Below are positions 33,614-45,331 of a stretch of DNA of 64,000 nucleotides, piece by piece. The stretch comes from Phanerochaete sordida (taxonomy: Eukaryota > Basidiomycota > Agaricomycetes > Polyporales > Phanerochaetaceae). The notes below the pieces were generated by a model. That model ran no database searches and was not told the origin of the DNA. It saw nothing but the letters and a program-made list of their open reading frames with translations. The stretch's first letter is position 1. Each line of letters opens with the position of its first letter. The translations under genes were made by a program, and so were the position numbers. The DNA is taken from the NCBI GenBank assembly GCA_019973155.2, contig BPQB01000018.1:186001-250000 (forward strand), read 5' to 3'.

Positions 33614-36600
33614 ATGGACCACTGGCCTGGCAGCTCTCGTACGCATGCTGCTTCAGCGGTAAGGAAGGGTCGGCCGCGGAAGGAAGAGAGGAATAAAGCG
33701 CTTGACGGAAGCGAAGCGTACCCGGTGGTCGACCATGGGTCGCTCACCGCGGCGAACTTAGTTCGCAAGGGTAGACATCTGGAGTGGTCTACTCTGTTTA
33801 ACAATACAGCAGGTATGTCGACGTGCATTATCCGTACGGTCTTTGCTCAGTGGTTGGCAGAACGCAGGCTTACTGCTCGGAATGATGCTGCGAAGATATT
33901 CCCCGCGTCCCGTGCACAGCAGCCCACCGAGACGCGAGTCAACATCAAGCACCAAGCTGAGCAAGGTGTAAGTATCATTTTACGCTTATCGTAGCTCATA
34001 GTACTCATGAAGTGTAGGCAAACTTCCTACGTACTCATTACCCCGACGTCGACATTGCTTCCGAGCTCATCAGGGAAGAACTGGAAGAAACTACACGTCT
34101 TATATCGGAGCTGGACACGTTTGATCCGTACGCAGGAAATCTGCTGTCCGTAGTCTCTTGCGGCACGCGGACTGGTAGAAATGCGTCGTTCCTCGCGTTT
34201 CCGACTGGGCAGACCGGCTGCGATCTCAGTAAGACCCATGGTTTTACTGCACGAAATCGGAGGGTAACCATGCTCCGCAGATATATCACTCATAACTTAC
34301 ACGAAGAGGAGCAGCACACTTTTCAAGCCGTCCGCTAGCCCCGTCTTGTCGTTTGAGACACCCATCCAGCAAATCCTCTCCTGTCCTGCGTACACTTCCG
34401 CGCGTCAAGAGACCATGGTTGCGGTACGATCTGGCGGCGGCACAAAGCTCTTCAACGTCGAGTTCAAGCCGAACATGCTACTCAGCGTAGCTACCAAGGA
34501 GATCGGGGCATTCACCCGTGCTGGCACTGGCAATCGAAGGGCTGTAGACCTCCTATTCCATGCCCAAACTGTAGCCGACCTTTCGCTCCTTGCTATCAAT
34601 GACGCCGGAAGTATATTCCGGACTAATCTGCAGAGTGCAGAAGGGAAGATGTGAGCAGCATCGGGTCATCGACTGGCTCACGCGTTGATAGTCATTTGTA
34701 GGGTACCTGCATGTACACGCCCTGCTGCATCCGAGCAGGACCCGTTCTGGCGCTTGGGCAGTCTTTCGGACTCCAATACCTGTCTCGTACTGTCTACCAA
34801 GAGATTGGAGAGCATCGACTTCAGGGTGAGCCTCCCTTCTTCGTATCCAGCTCGAGCTGAGCTTAATTGCCGATGTATAGTCTCCAGACAGTCCGCTCTC
34901 TCTAGCTACAACTAATAGCCCAAAGACGGCTTTCACCTCGGTAGAAGGTCTCGGTCTTGACAAGATGGTTCGTGTGGTCTCCACCGACGAGATCACATGG
35001 ATCGACCAGCGATTCCCTCTGAGACCTGTCTTCGGGGTCAAGCACTATCGTCAGTGGGATAGAACGCTGCGCGCGCAGAGTCTCGCGTTTGGAAAGGGTT
35101 AGTCCGCTCTTTGAAGGGTCATCGAACAGAGAACTGATTTATCTCAAAGCGCCGATGACGTTCTTGACTTCCTCACAGAATGGTCTAGTGACAGTCTACG
35201 ATGTCTCCCAGGGGGACGACAAATTTGCACATTTGAATGGCCTGCCATACACACTCCCTCACATTCCAGTCATCGGAGGCAGGCGCGTCGGTCATGCTGT
35301 TTTTCGACATCCAAACGACCCATTCGATAGCACGGCTCTTGTCCTCCAACTGTCGGATCGTGGTAGCCTCCACCGCCTTGACGTGGTACTTGGTTCCGAC
35401 GAGCGAGCTTCTGAGGGTTTCAGCCGCACGCACGAGTGGTCGCATGAAGTGCTAGATCTCGACAATGAAGCACAAAGCGCGGTAGCAGACGAGGGCCAGT
35501 TCAGCGGACGTGCGTTTACCGAGGTAGACATGGAACCGATGTACAAGAGTGAGTCTTTCCACCCGTTACTGTGATGCAGCCCCTGATTGTTAGCAGGGAT
35601 CTATGGCATGGATGGTCACCAGCCACCTGCGGATGACCCTGACACGTTCTATGACACTCTCGACGCCTTGCCCAAATTTTGGCGTGACGCGGAGGCTCCG
35701 ATTGAACAGGTTTTGACAACGTAACGCGCACATTTTTTCCTGGCATATCTCTTTCTGACACAACCCTGCTTAGCTTCGACGTTGCTTTCAGGTCTGGGCA
35801 GGATCCTAACAATCCTTCGAGGGCAGACTTTTTCACTGGCAGCGCGATCAACTATCGTCGAGGATACCGCGCTCTCATCCAAGATCGTATGCCCTCCGAG
35901 GAGCTTGCTAGACGCTCTGCCTGGCATCACGACTGGACACCCACTCTTCGTCACTTCGCTCCTGATTTCTCAAGCTCTGCTCAGAAGACGCACGATACCC
36001 TGAAGAGATATGATCTTCTGGTCGATGACTACAGGCCTGGGCCGTCCCTGCGCGCGGAAGCAGAGGCACGAGAACAGTTGACGCTGGATCTCGCCCTGGC
36101 GAGCGACGTGTATGCTCCCCACGCCGTCAACCAAGCCGAGGTCGACCCCTTGCTCGACGACGCCCTGGAAACGATGTCACGCGCGACGGAAGCCATGTCC
36201 ATCGGGATCCCGGAGCCCCCGCCCGTACAGTTCGGCTTCCTCCGGCCTGAAATACGCGACCACTACGGAAAGGCCCAAGCAGAACAAAAGGCTGAGTGCC
36301 CGCTCGGAGTGCGTCTGCTCCTTAGCGAATGGGCGGTCGGCGCGGATCCCCACGAGTACGAGTACCGTGACCCGTACGACAACTCAGAACCGCCTGCGGC
36401 CCCAGGTCGGCCAGGGAAGAAGGTGGAGAAGACTGCGGCCGCGGAGGCGAAAGCCCAGCCCCCTCGCATGCCCCCGGTGATTGCCACTGCACCTATGGCT
36501 CCTCCGCCGATAGCTGCAAGCCAATCTTCGCGTCCGAGACCACCGGCGCAGTCACAAGACACCGCTCCCCTTCACATGGGAAGCCAGCCTACACAGTTCC

Positions 36601-36731
36601 CTCCGTCGTCGCAGCCGTCGCAGTCCCAAGAGATGCTGTTCCCGAGCACGCAGGTCCTGCCAGGTCCCTTCGGCGGACGGCCAGCCCCTGTAAAGAAGAA
36701 ACCAGCGAAGAAGCGGATGGGCGGTTTCTAG
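33614..36731 (+). CDS. RRN6: RNA polymerase I core-factor subunit RRN6-like
   Basis: Subunit of the Pol I core factor that helps start rRNA transcription. Start MDHWPGSSRTHAASAV. The middle looks like a weak WD40/propeller: QETMVAVRSGGGTKLFNVEF, FHAQTVADLSLLAINDAGSI, SSQNGLVTVYDVSQGDD and STALVLQLSDRGSLHRLDVV. A helical domain follows (DTFYDTLDALPKFWRD, RRGYRALIQDR, HHDWTPTLRHFAPDF). The last part is low-complexity (Pro, Gln, Ser) and ends PGPFGGRPAPVKKKPAKKRM and GGF; this basic tail is typical of fungal RRN6-like proteins. About nine exons; details of exons between 33800 and 34350 are less certain. Confidence 0.75.
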
Positions 36732-37082
36732 ACGCGGTTCGAGGTAGCCCCGTGTGATTATGGATGTAAAATAGCTGTACGGGTTGAATCAAGCTTGGAG
36801 GGAGCCCTGTTGCCGAGCGGCCTTGCGTGTGAGCCCCGTCTGCCTGATTGGCGAGCGAGGAGGAGCGTCGACGGCAAGCCGCGAGTCCTGTAGGGCGGGA
36901 AGCGCCCATGTGGGCGACCGAAATCATCGAGGCTCGAGCCTTCCGCTCCGCTTCGCGCCCTTTGACTCCCAACCTCGCCGTCTCTGCACAACCCCCAGGG
37001 CCGCCACCACGTCGTTCTCTGCCTCTCGCTGCCCGTGCAGACGCACGCCACTGGTCTTGCTCGGGCCCAGTCACGATTTCCT
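36732..37082. other. intergenic, mitochondrial carrier promoter
   Basis: Between RRN6 and the carrier gene, same direction. No further gene recognised. Confidence 0.4.
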
Positions 37083-38684
37083 ATGAGTGAGACCGGGTGC
37101 GTCCCGCGCAGGCCCGCCCCGCGCCTGCGGCCCCGCTGACGAGCGTGTGCGCCCCGCAGGCCGTTCGACATCCTCTTTGACCCGGGCGCACGCAATGACT
37201 ACCTCCGGAGTACGCCCCGCGCCGCCGCTGGGGCCGCCGCGCACTGACCCGCGCTCGCAGGAAACAAGGCCGTCGTCTGCGCGATCTCGGCGAGCTATGT
37301 GTCGACGTTCGCGGGCTATCCAGTCAGTCGCACGTCCCGCGTCCGCGCGCGCCCCGGGCTTATCTCGCAGGTCGCGTTAGCTGGACTCCATCAAGTCGAG
37401 GCTGCAGACGACGCGCAACAAGGTCACGATCCCCCGGCTCGCCCTCCAGGTGTACCGCGAGGAGGGCGTCGTCGGCTTCTACCGCGGCCTCTGGATCCCG
37501 CTCATGACCATCTCGTTCGTCCGTGCGTGTGCCGTCCCCGTCGTCCCCTGCTGCGCGCCGTGCGGTGCTGATAGGTCGGCCCCCAGGCGCCGCGTCGTTC
37601 ACTATTTACACGCGCACGAAGGAGTTTTGTAGGGATCACGGCTATCTGACACGAAACCACATACTCGATGTCGCGGCGTCAGGAGGATTGGGGTGCGTAC
37701 TGGAGCAGCTGTGTCCAGGGTGACGTTCTGAAGGGGTCTGTACCTGCTAGCGGTGCGCTTTCTGGATCCCTCATCTCAGTGGGCAGTACTCGTACGTGGA
37801 GCATTTTGTCGCACGTTATCCACACACTCCATACTGACTCTGCGCAGCGTTCGAACTTGTGAAGGCAAATATCGCGCTACTGAGCTGCACAAGACCGAGG
37901 ACTAACCGCAAATGTCTCACAGGTCCGGCGGCAGCTCGAATACTCGATCGCTGAGAGCAAGGGGCAGCGCATAGTGAAGCCACCAGGTACCATGGCAGCT
38001 GTACGAGAGATATACGGCTCTGGAGGTATCCGGGCGTTGTACACGGGGTTTCGTCTGCACTGCTGTGAGTTCACGCGACCAATACCCATCTCGTGCGCTG
38101 ACCTTGTTATGGTATGCACACCATAGTGCGAGATACGCTAGGAACTGCGCTATACTTCTTTGAGTATGACGGGTTGCGGCACATCATGGGTCGTGCGCCA
38201 ACAGGAGAGCAAGGGCCGACGCCGCCGTGGATGCCAATCCACCACTCTCTCGTGCCGTTTATGTGCGGTTCGCTCGCGGGTGTGTCGTCGTGGGCACTCA
38301 TTTATCCGCTTGACGTGTAAGCATAACTCAGCTGAGCACACTGCGCTTGGACGGCTATTCACGTGTCTGCCCGTAGAGTGAAGACGAAGGTGCAGCAGCG
38401 GGCACTCGCTGGGTCACCTCCACGAACTCTCGCAGTGACTCTGCACAGACTCATACGAGGTGCGTAGACTATTCGTTGCTATTTCTCTCATTGAAGCTAA
38501 ACATGTCCCAGGTCCCGATCCTGACGCGCCGAAACCCATCCTCGTCGGCCTCGCGCGAATATACCGTGGCCTCGGAGTCAGCGCCTTACGAAGTGTAACG
38601 ACACATGGTCTCCTCTGGACTCTGTTCGATGTGACCGCGTCATACATCGACAACCTGCCTGACCACAGGCGCGAGCGTGAGTAG
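37083..38684 (+). CDS. mitochondrial carrier family (SLC25) protein
   Basis: Inner-membrane solute carrier. A tiny first exon MSETG joins to RPFDILFDPGARNDYLRG, then KAVVCAISASYVSTFAGYP continues across an intron to LDSIKSRLQTT, giving the PxDxxKxR signature of repeat 1. Repeat 1 ends REEGVVGFYRGLWIP. Repeat 2 has FELVKVRRQLEYS and GGIRALYTGFRLH. Repeat 3 has SLAGVSSWALIYPLDVVKTK and ARIYRGLGVSALRS. Three repeats and six helices, as expected. About eleven short exons. Substrate not certain; repeat 2 lacks the proline of PxD. Stop 38682-38684. Confidence 0.85.
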
Positions 38685-39078
38685 GCGGTGGTGCAACGTC
38701 CGCACTTGCTGGTCGACGTTCGCCAGCACCCTGCTTACGCACAAAGTAATATAATTGCTCTACATAGTGTACCTTTCTGCATTGCTATCGGCTATCCCTG
38801 TGCAACCAAACTGTTCATAGAATACGAACGTGTAAACAATGCATGCCTGCGTCCCTTGCTGCCTCTTGTCTTTGTTGCTGCCTGGCGTGAGAACCTCTGG
38901 ATAGCCTGCAGAGACCTCCGGCACTATTTGGACGACAGCTGAGAGCTCTTGCAGGCTGAAACGCTGTTAAAAATGCGGGGACGCAGAGTCGACCTGGCGA
39001 CGCTTGCGCTGCGCGAGCTCGCGCGGCTCCCACGCCACGACGGGTGGTCCGTGCGCCGGCGCTTCGATGCGCGCGGGG
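38685..39078. other. intergenic, nothing recognised
   Basis: 3' flank of the carrier gene. GC-rich from about 38990, leading into the TATA box of the candidate RNA gene. No exon recognised. Confidence 0.4.
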
Positions 39079-39086
39079 TATATAAT
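39079..39086 (+). promoter_or_regulatory. TATA box of candidate RNA gene
   Basis: TATATAAT, a near-perfect TATA box in a very GC-rich context, 33 bases before the ATACTTACC start proposed for the RNA. No protein start codon with an extended frame follows. Confidence 0.5.
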
Positions 39087-39111
39087 GCGGGGGCGGACAC
39101 CTGAGCAACTC

Positions 39112-39293
39112 ATACTTACCTTGATGGCACAAGCCCCTTCACATACCTGGGTTTGTGGGCCGTGGGGTGCTCTCATAGCACGGCGACCCTGTCCTCAGGG
39201 GGACCCTGCGGTTTGTACGGGCTTCGGCTCGTGCACCGTCTCAATATTTCCCTGTCCTGCTTCGGCCCTCGGGCTGGGCAGGCCATTTTTTTT
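39112..39293 (+). ncRNA. candidate structured RNA, U1 snRNA-like 5' end
   Basis: The sequence begins ATACTTACCT, identical to the U1 snRNA 5' end that pairs with splice donors. Several strong hairpins follow: CACAAGCCC (39128-39136) with GGGTTTGTG (39149-39157); GCCGTG (39159) with CACGGC (39179); CCCTG (39187) with CAGGG (39196); and a 9-bp stem closed by a TTCG tetraloop (39214-39235). GATGG (39123) can pair with CCGTC (39236), like U1 helix H. A possible Sm-like CAATATTTC (39242-39250), a last hairpin CCTGTCC/GGGCAGG and a run of eight T complete it. Length of about 175 fits U1. Against: the usual U1-70K loop (ATCACGAAG type) is absent and the Sm site is poor. Confidence 0.4.
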
Positions 39294-39308
39294 CGACCCT
39301 CCGCTCGG

Positions 39309-39323
39309 CTAACCCTAACCCTA
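39309..39323 (+). repeat. interstitial telomere-type repeat
   Basis: CTAACCCTAACCCTA, two and a half copies of the TTAGGG-type fungal telomere repeat read on the C-rich strand, in unique sequence between the candidate RNA and UTP21. Confidence 0.75.
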
Positions 39324-39528
39324 GGTGTAGCCAATGGGAGAGCGTTGAATATATTCGAGATTTTCGGACGATGGCAAAGCGCGAGTGGGGCAGATGGCAA
39401 GACTGAGCAGCACTTCTTTGGTTGCAATGAGCTTGGCTGAGAAGTCCAGTCTGTCACACCGATACAACAGAAGATGAGAGCACCAGAGGCGCATTTTGGA
39501 CGTTTCCCTACGTAACCGACAACAGAAA

Positions 39529-42500
39529 CTACACAACATCCCGTACAAACGCGAGCGTGCCCAGGCTCGACGCCAGCAGCTCGACGACGCGCCCGCTCTC
39601 GCGCCGCTGCACGTCCGCGAGGCGCTCGAGCTCCGCGCGCAGCTCCGCGTTCGCGACGAGCACCTCGCCGTGCACGCGCAGGAACACGCTCTCGAGCGCC
39701 TGCACCATCTCGAAGTCGCGGTGCGAGCGCAGCCGCTGCACGAGCGCGCGCAGGAAGCGCCGCTGCGCGCCGAGCGTCACCAGCGCGCGCAGCTCGACGT
39801 CGAGCGCCGCGGGCGACAGCGTCTTTGCGTGCGCGTAGAAGGACTCGTCTGTGGGCGATAGCGTCAGTGCGTCGAACGTCGCTGTGGGCAGGGCGTGCTT
39901 ACAGTCGCCGTCCTCGTCCTCCGCCTCGAGCTTCTGCACGAACACGCTCTCGGCCGCGGCTGCGGCACGCTCGAGGCGGCGCGTCGACTTCGCCGACCCC
40001 TCCTTCTGCGCCGCCTGCGCGACGTCGAAGCGGTGCTCGACGCCGGGGAGCGTCGGCAGGAAGAACGGCGCGGCCTCGGGCGGCTTCGGCGGCTCCTTGG
40101 GCTTGTTGCGGCGCGTGATGACCTCGAGGTTGAGCAGCGTCTGCCAGCGCGCGCGCGGGAGGAGCGTGAGCGTGACGAGCTCGCCGTCGAGCTGCGGCGG
40201 CGTGGTGAAGACGTCCGCGGGCGCGGCGTCCGCGACGCGCAGCGCGGCGAGCGCGGCGAGCGCGTCGTCCTCGGCCTCGCCCTGCACCGACGGCAGCGCG
40301 ACGTCCGCGACGGCGTCCTCCGCGATGCCGTGGAAGGCGACGTCCGAGTACTGCGCGCGGTTCGCCCAGAGGTACACGCCGACGCTGTCGACGTGCGCGG
40401 TCGCGAGGAAGTCGTTTGTCGGCGAGAAGGAGACGCTCGTGGCGACGCTGGAGGTGCGGAACGCGTCGATGAGGCAGCCGGTGGGGATGTCGAATGTGCG
40501 GATGATGGAGTCGAGGGAGGTTGTGATGATCCATCGTGCGTCGGGAGAGAATGTCTAGCAGATACCGTGTCAGGCGAGGACGGCAGGATGAGGAAACACG
40601 TTGGACGTACCAGGTCCAGTACCCGACTGCGGAAGCCGCTGAACTCTCGAACGATCCGTCGTGTCTCGATGTCGACCAGACGCACGGTAAGATCGTCGCA
40701 AATCACCGCCAACAGACCACTGTCGCGGTGTAGTGTGATTGACACCGCGGACGACGGCAATACGAGCGTATGCTGCAGCTCCGCCGTGTGGAAGTCGAAG
40801 AACTACAGACGGCAGTCAGCACACGCCCACCGGGACAAGAAACGACGTTGCGTACGTTCAGCGTCCCATCGAGCGTGCTCGCGACGACAACACGGTTCAG
40901 CGCATCGGTCGCGAGCCCCGTCACACACCGCTCCTTGCGCTTCGCGCCCGCACGCTGCTTCACCGCGTCCGGCGCGGCGCCGACGTCGAACGCCTTGCGC
41001 CGGATGCCGGACTGCATGTTGTACATCTGCACCGCGCCGGTGCTCGCCGCGACGAGCCCGAAGTTCCCGCACGCGGACACGCACACGGCCTTCACGGCGG
41101 GCGCGGGCGCGCCCCGCGCGCGCTCGGGCGCGGCGGCGAACGCGTGCTTGCCGAGCCGCTTGTCGCGCAGCGTCCACGTGCGCGCGACGGCGTCGTCCGC
41201 GTGCGCGGTGAGCACGTCGTCCCAGTCCTTGGCGCGCGTCGTGCTGTGCGCGAGCGCGGCGACGGGCGCGCACTTCAATGATGCGGCGGGCACGGCGAGC
41301 CCCGCGGCCTTCTTCGCGAGCGCGCCCTGCGAGAGCTCGAAGGAGCGCGAGTCGCGCACGACGGACGTGCAGCGCAGGCTGCGGTCGCGCGCGGCGGTGA
41401 GCAGCTGCTTGCCGTCGTCGCCGTAGTAGCGGATGAGGTGCGGCGGGGCGTGGTGGCCCGAGCGGAACTTGAGCAGGCGCGGGGCTGCGGTTGGGGAGTC
41501 GAAGAGCCATTGCTGAGGACGGGGCGTTCAGTAGGCGTCGCAAATGGAGGGCTGACGCATATACACACCTTGACGCTGTTGTCCTCCCCAGAACTGACCA
41601 GCAAGGGCTGGCCAGGGACCCACTGCACCGCAGAGATGGCACCATCGTGGGCGCCACGCACGATGTGCAGCAGCCTACCACCAGCGTTCAGGTCCCAAAG
41701 AGCCATATGGCCGTTGGCAGAGGCTGTTGCAAGGATCGGGTGGCCGTCTGTCCTGAAGCTCAGGGCGCGGACGGCGCCGTCTTGCATTTTCATTCGGAGA
41801 AGTCGCTCGTCCATACGAACGTCGTAGACGGAGATCTCGCCGGAAGCAAAGCCGATTCCGACGACGTCAATCGCAGGGGACTGTGCGAGGGCCGTGATTG
41901 CCACAGGCGAGCCGTCTTGGCTGCCAGAGGGGGATGTGAGGAGGGATGCAGAGGAGAACTTGTGGATGCATGTCCTGTAAGACTTTAGCATGCTGCATTT
42001 TATGGCAAGGAAAGAGGACGAACTGGGTCCGAATATTCCAAAGTTGCATGTTACCCTGACTGCTTCCTACAAGGACTTTGTTGAGGTAGGTAGAAGGATG
42101 AAGGATAGATGTCGCGGTGAAGCCAGGCTCAAACTCCATCATGGATTGAAGTTCTATGGTTGCAGTTGTGAGGGGCAGAGCATGGATGGGAAGGGCAAGC
42201 GTACTGACTGAGTTCATTGGTGTCCCAAGCCAACATTCGCTTTCCGTCTTCTGTCAACGCTAGCATTTGTGTGCCAAAGATGAGGATGAAGGAGATGGGC
42301 GAGCCAAGTGGGTTCGACAGTCGTGCCACCTAACAAGACATGAGCTTTCGCTTTGCACGATACTTGTAGGAGTACCCACTTCTTTGCCACGAAGGTATTT
42401 GATGACATCTGGTCCGGCAGCAGCCCACACAGCCTTGCCCTCCATAGCCAGACAAGAGATAGGCTCCTGGGCATCAGGTCCTACACAACCGGTCAGGACA

Positions 42501-42811
42501 TCTTGTGGCACGCTTGGCAGCCTTTCCACTTACTCACCTACGAACTGCAGGGTCATTTTCCCGCCCTCCCACATCGCCCACGCCTTCCCAAGACATGTGA
42601 CGAGATGCAGAGATGGACCGTCCGTCTGGCCCTTGTACGAGCGTGTCTGGAGGACGAACGGGACGTGGTTCGTGATGAGGCCGAGTGCGCGGAAGGGCGC
42701 GAAGAGGCGCGGCTCCTGCGCGGCGGGCGTTGCGGCCTGGTCAACGCGGAGACGCTTGCGCGGCGGGGGCGAGGCGTCTTCGGCGCGGTCTGGCGGCGCG
42801 GCGGCGGCCAT
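39529..42811 (-). CDS. UTP21: U3 snoRNP / SSU processome protein UTP21 (WDR36)
   Basis: Component of the UTP-B complex for 18S rRNA processing in the nucleolus. Start MAAAAPPDRAEDASPPPRKR, then LFAPFRALGLITNHVPFVLQ, the conserved UTP21 N-terminus. Two WD40 propellers follow, for example GNMQLWNIRTQ, SGEISVYDVRMDERLLRMKM, NGHMALWDLNAGGRLLHIVR, GDDGKQLLTAARDRSLRC, TGAVQMYNMQSGIRRKAF, DLTVRLVDIETRRIVREFSG and DARWIITTSLDSIIRTFDIP. The C-terminal UTP21 domain (TLLNLEVITRRNKPKEPPKP, KHALPTATFDALTLSPTDES, LVQRLRSHRDFEMVQALESV) ends at 39529. The 3' exon is extremely GC-rich and open in all frames. Confidence 0.93.
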
Positions 42812-42998
42812 GGCGGGCTCTTGGGTCTGGCGTTCGCTGGGAGGAGACCGAGCAGCGTCCAAAAGTCGAGCGCAGGCGCCCGGCGGTGCGTCCGCACAAA
42901 ATTGATGGGCGCCAAGCGTGTCATGGCTGCTGACGCGCGTCGATCGCCGCTTCTCGCGCGGCCTCGAGAGTTGACCGGGACCACGACCTGCCCGCGCG
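42812..42998. promoter_or_regulatory. compact divergent promoter, UTP21 / Tim17-like gene
   Basis: 187 bases separate the two start codons. The region must serve both genes. No clear core motif. Confidence 0.5.
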
Positions 42999-43890
42999 AT
43001 GGACCCCGACGCGCCGCTCAACGTCGCCCTCGGCACCGCTCTAACATGCAAGTTCGTCTCCTCAGCGTCGTCCGCGGCCGAAGCCAACCCTGACCCGCGT
43101 GTGCAGCAGCAACCACGGCGTTCCTTGGTAGCGTGTATGGCGCGTACAAGGGCTACAATGTCTATAATATCTCCACCGCGACGGCGCTGAACAGCGCAAT
43201 TGCGGGAGCCACCTTTTTCAGTGCGTCTCGCTGGCTCGTATGTCCAATACCATGTCTCATCACGAACCAGGTTTTCGCGAATACATCGTTGGACCCCTGC
43301 TGCTTTCCGCGCTCTCATCGGGACAGTTCCTGCGACGGCGGCAAGAAATCGAAGACAAGAAGGGCAAGAAGCCGGAACGGAGCGAGCCGCTCAGCTGGTC
43401 GGAGATGCGGCTGCACAAGCTGCCCGACACTGCGCTCAGCGGCGCCCTCTCAGGCGGCGTGCTCAACGCATGGAAGCGTGCGTGCTGGTCCTCCATCTGA
43501 GGTTCACCGTCACTCATGTGCTTGTGTGTAGGCGGTCCGGCAGGTATCGTACCGGGAGTTGTCACTGCAACAATACTCTGTTCGCTTTTCCAGCTGGGGT
43601 ACAACGAGCTCGGCGTCATGCGTATAAAATACGTCTCGCGCAAGCTTCAGGAGGCGCACCAGCCCCAGCCCGCCAAGCGCGAGGTCATCACGCTGCCTCC
43701 CGAGCCGGCAAGACCGATGCTGCAACGGGTGTTCGAGTGGATGGGCATGCCGAAGGTCTCGGACGAGGAGTACTTGCAGAAGATGTATGCGAAGCGGGCG
43801 GACGTGCTCAGGAGGATCGCTGAGATCGAGGCACAGCAGGGGAAGAGCGGTAGCAGTACAGATGGCGGGAAACCAAGTCCTTCATCGTAG
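42999..43890 (+). CDS. Tim17/22/23-like mitochondrial membrane protein
   Basis: Start MDPDAPLNVALGTALT; then SATTAFLGSVYGAYKGYNVY, IAGATFFGFREYIVGPLLLS, LSGALSGGVLNAWKRGPAGI and PGVVTATILCSLFQLGYNEL. Four glycine-rich hydrophobic segments with this spacing recall the Tim17/Tim22/Tim23/PMP24 superfamily. The C-terminus is basic, then helical (MYAKRADVLRRIAEIEAQQ). Intron 1 seems to use a GC-AG pair (43048-43106). Probably an inner-membrane protein; the exact orthologue is not recognised. The stop lies 21 bases from the stop of the convergent WD40 gene. Confidence 0.65.
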
Positions 43891-43911
43891 TATATAGACG
43901 TCGACCCTACT

Positions 43912-45331
43912 TTACAGAGATAGTTGCGCCAGTTTTTCTGCTGCCGACGCATTTTCGTCAGGCAGGCTCCATACCTCCACCGAGCCTTTGCCATCCTTGA
44001 GGATTCCGCCAATGACCAGGTACTTCTCGTTGACAGCGATTCCGTTCACCTTCGCCAGATACTTCACCTCAGCATTCCACGAGGTTTTGGCAGTAATCTT
44101 CTTCTGCTCGTCGTAAGTGATGTCATGGCGAGCGAGCCTGCCCAACAACGTGCTCGTGAAGAGGGCAGTCGAAGCAGGGGCAAAAGCACTGCATTCGGCC
44201 GGTCAGCTAGAACGGATTGCAAGCACCAAACGGCCGGACTTGCCAGCTCACGACAGGCCCGTCGGCGACCTGCACGAACGTCCCGTCCTGCTCCCGCAGA
44301 CCTTCCCACTTTCTGCTGCGCTTCTTCTTGTCCACAGACGGCGCGTTCTTGTCCCCGCCGCCGCCTATCCACAGTCTGCCGTCGGCCGTGGTTGCGGCGA
44401 CGACCCCGCTCGGCGAGACCGCCGTAGAGAGGATGAAGGGCGGCGACATCGAGACGCCCGACGTGGGGGGTGCGGACGCTGCGATGCAGAGTTAGCCCCA
44501 GTGCTGCTTGCAGAGCCAAGGCGCGGACGTACCGATGTCAAGCCGCGACAGGACCGTGTTCTGCTTGTAGTCAAAGTGGATCAGCGCAGAGTCGAAACCG
44601 CCGCTGAACAGCTCGCTCGGACGGTCCGGCACAAACTTGACCGAGGACGAAATCTACGAACGCGAATCAACCCCTCTGCATGCAGGCCAGAGGAGTACGA
44701 CCTACGTTCGTGTGCGCGGTCCTCATCCGTGTGACGGCGAGGCTCGACAGCTCGACGACGCCGACGGTGCCTGCGTCGGTGCCGAACGCGAGGGTCTTCC
44801 TCGCCTCATTTACGCTGAGCTTCCTGAGCACGGTCAGCCCCCGCAGCTTCGCCCCAGAGCAGCACGCACCTCGTTGACCACGTCCTCGTCGTCCTCGCCC
44901 AGCCTCACCCGACGCACCGCATCGGCGGGCTGCAGCACGAGCTTCGTGCTCGCGAGGTCGAAGAGGTACGCCTGCCGGGACGAGATATCATCAAGTTCGC
45001 GTCATGGGGCGGGTCAACAAGGGCGCGCGACGCACCACGGGCCCGCTGCCGACCCAGAGGGCCGCGCGGTCAGCTGACTTGGGCTGCACCCAGCACACGG
45101 ACGCGACGTCTTGGCCGAGCCCGCGCACGGCCTTGGCGACCTTCGGCGCGGGGAGCTCGTAGATCCGCACGCTGCCGTCGTCTGACCCCCAGAAGTCAGC
45201 GGGTGAGCGCGCGTGTGAGGGGGAGATGTATGCGTACCGGAGCCAACTGCGAGCGAGTTGCTGGGTCCGAACGAGACCGTCGAGACGGCTGCGGGTGTGT
45301 TCAGCTCGAATTGGGGCGCGTGCTCTGACAT
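43912..45331 (-). CDS. WD40-repeat protein
   Basis: Small beta-propeller of about seven repeats. Start MSEHAPQFELNTPAAVSTVS, then GSGDDGSVRIYELPAPKVAK, STKLVLQPADAVRRVRLGED, LAFGTDAGTVGVVELSSLAV, LFSGGFDSALIHFDYKQ, SGVVAATTADGRLWIGGGGD, a lysine-rich insertion KKKRSRKWEG, HDITYDEQKKITAKTSWNAE and, last, YLVIGGILKDGKGSVEVWSL. Similar in size and pattern to WDR53-type proteins. Function not known. It overlaps the convergent Tim17-like transcript in the 3' region. Confidence 0.75.

Noticed and set aside
39895..41211. Very long plus-strand open frame (438 codons) opposite UTP21
   Set aside because: It is Arg/Ala-rich shadow coding caused by extreme GC content; the minus strand encodes clear UTP21 WD40 repeats.
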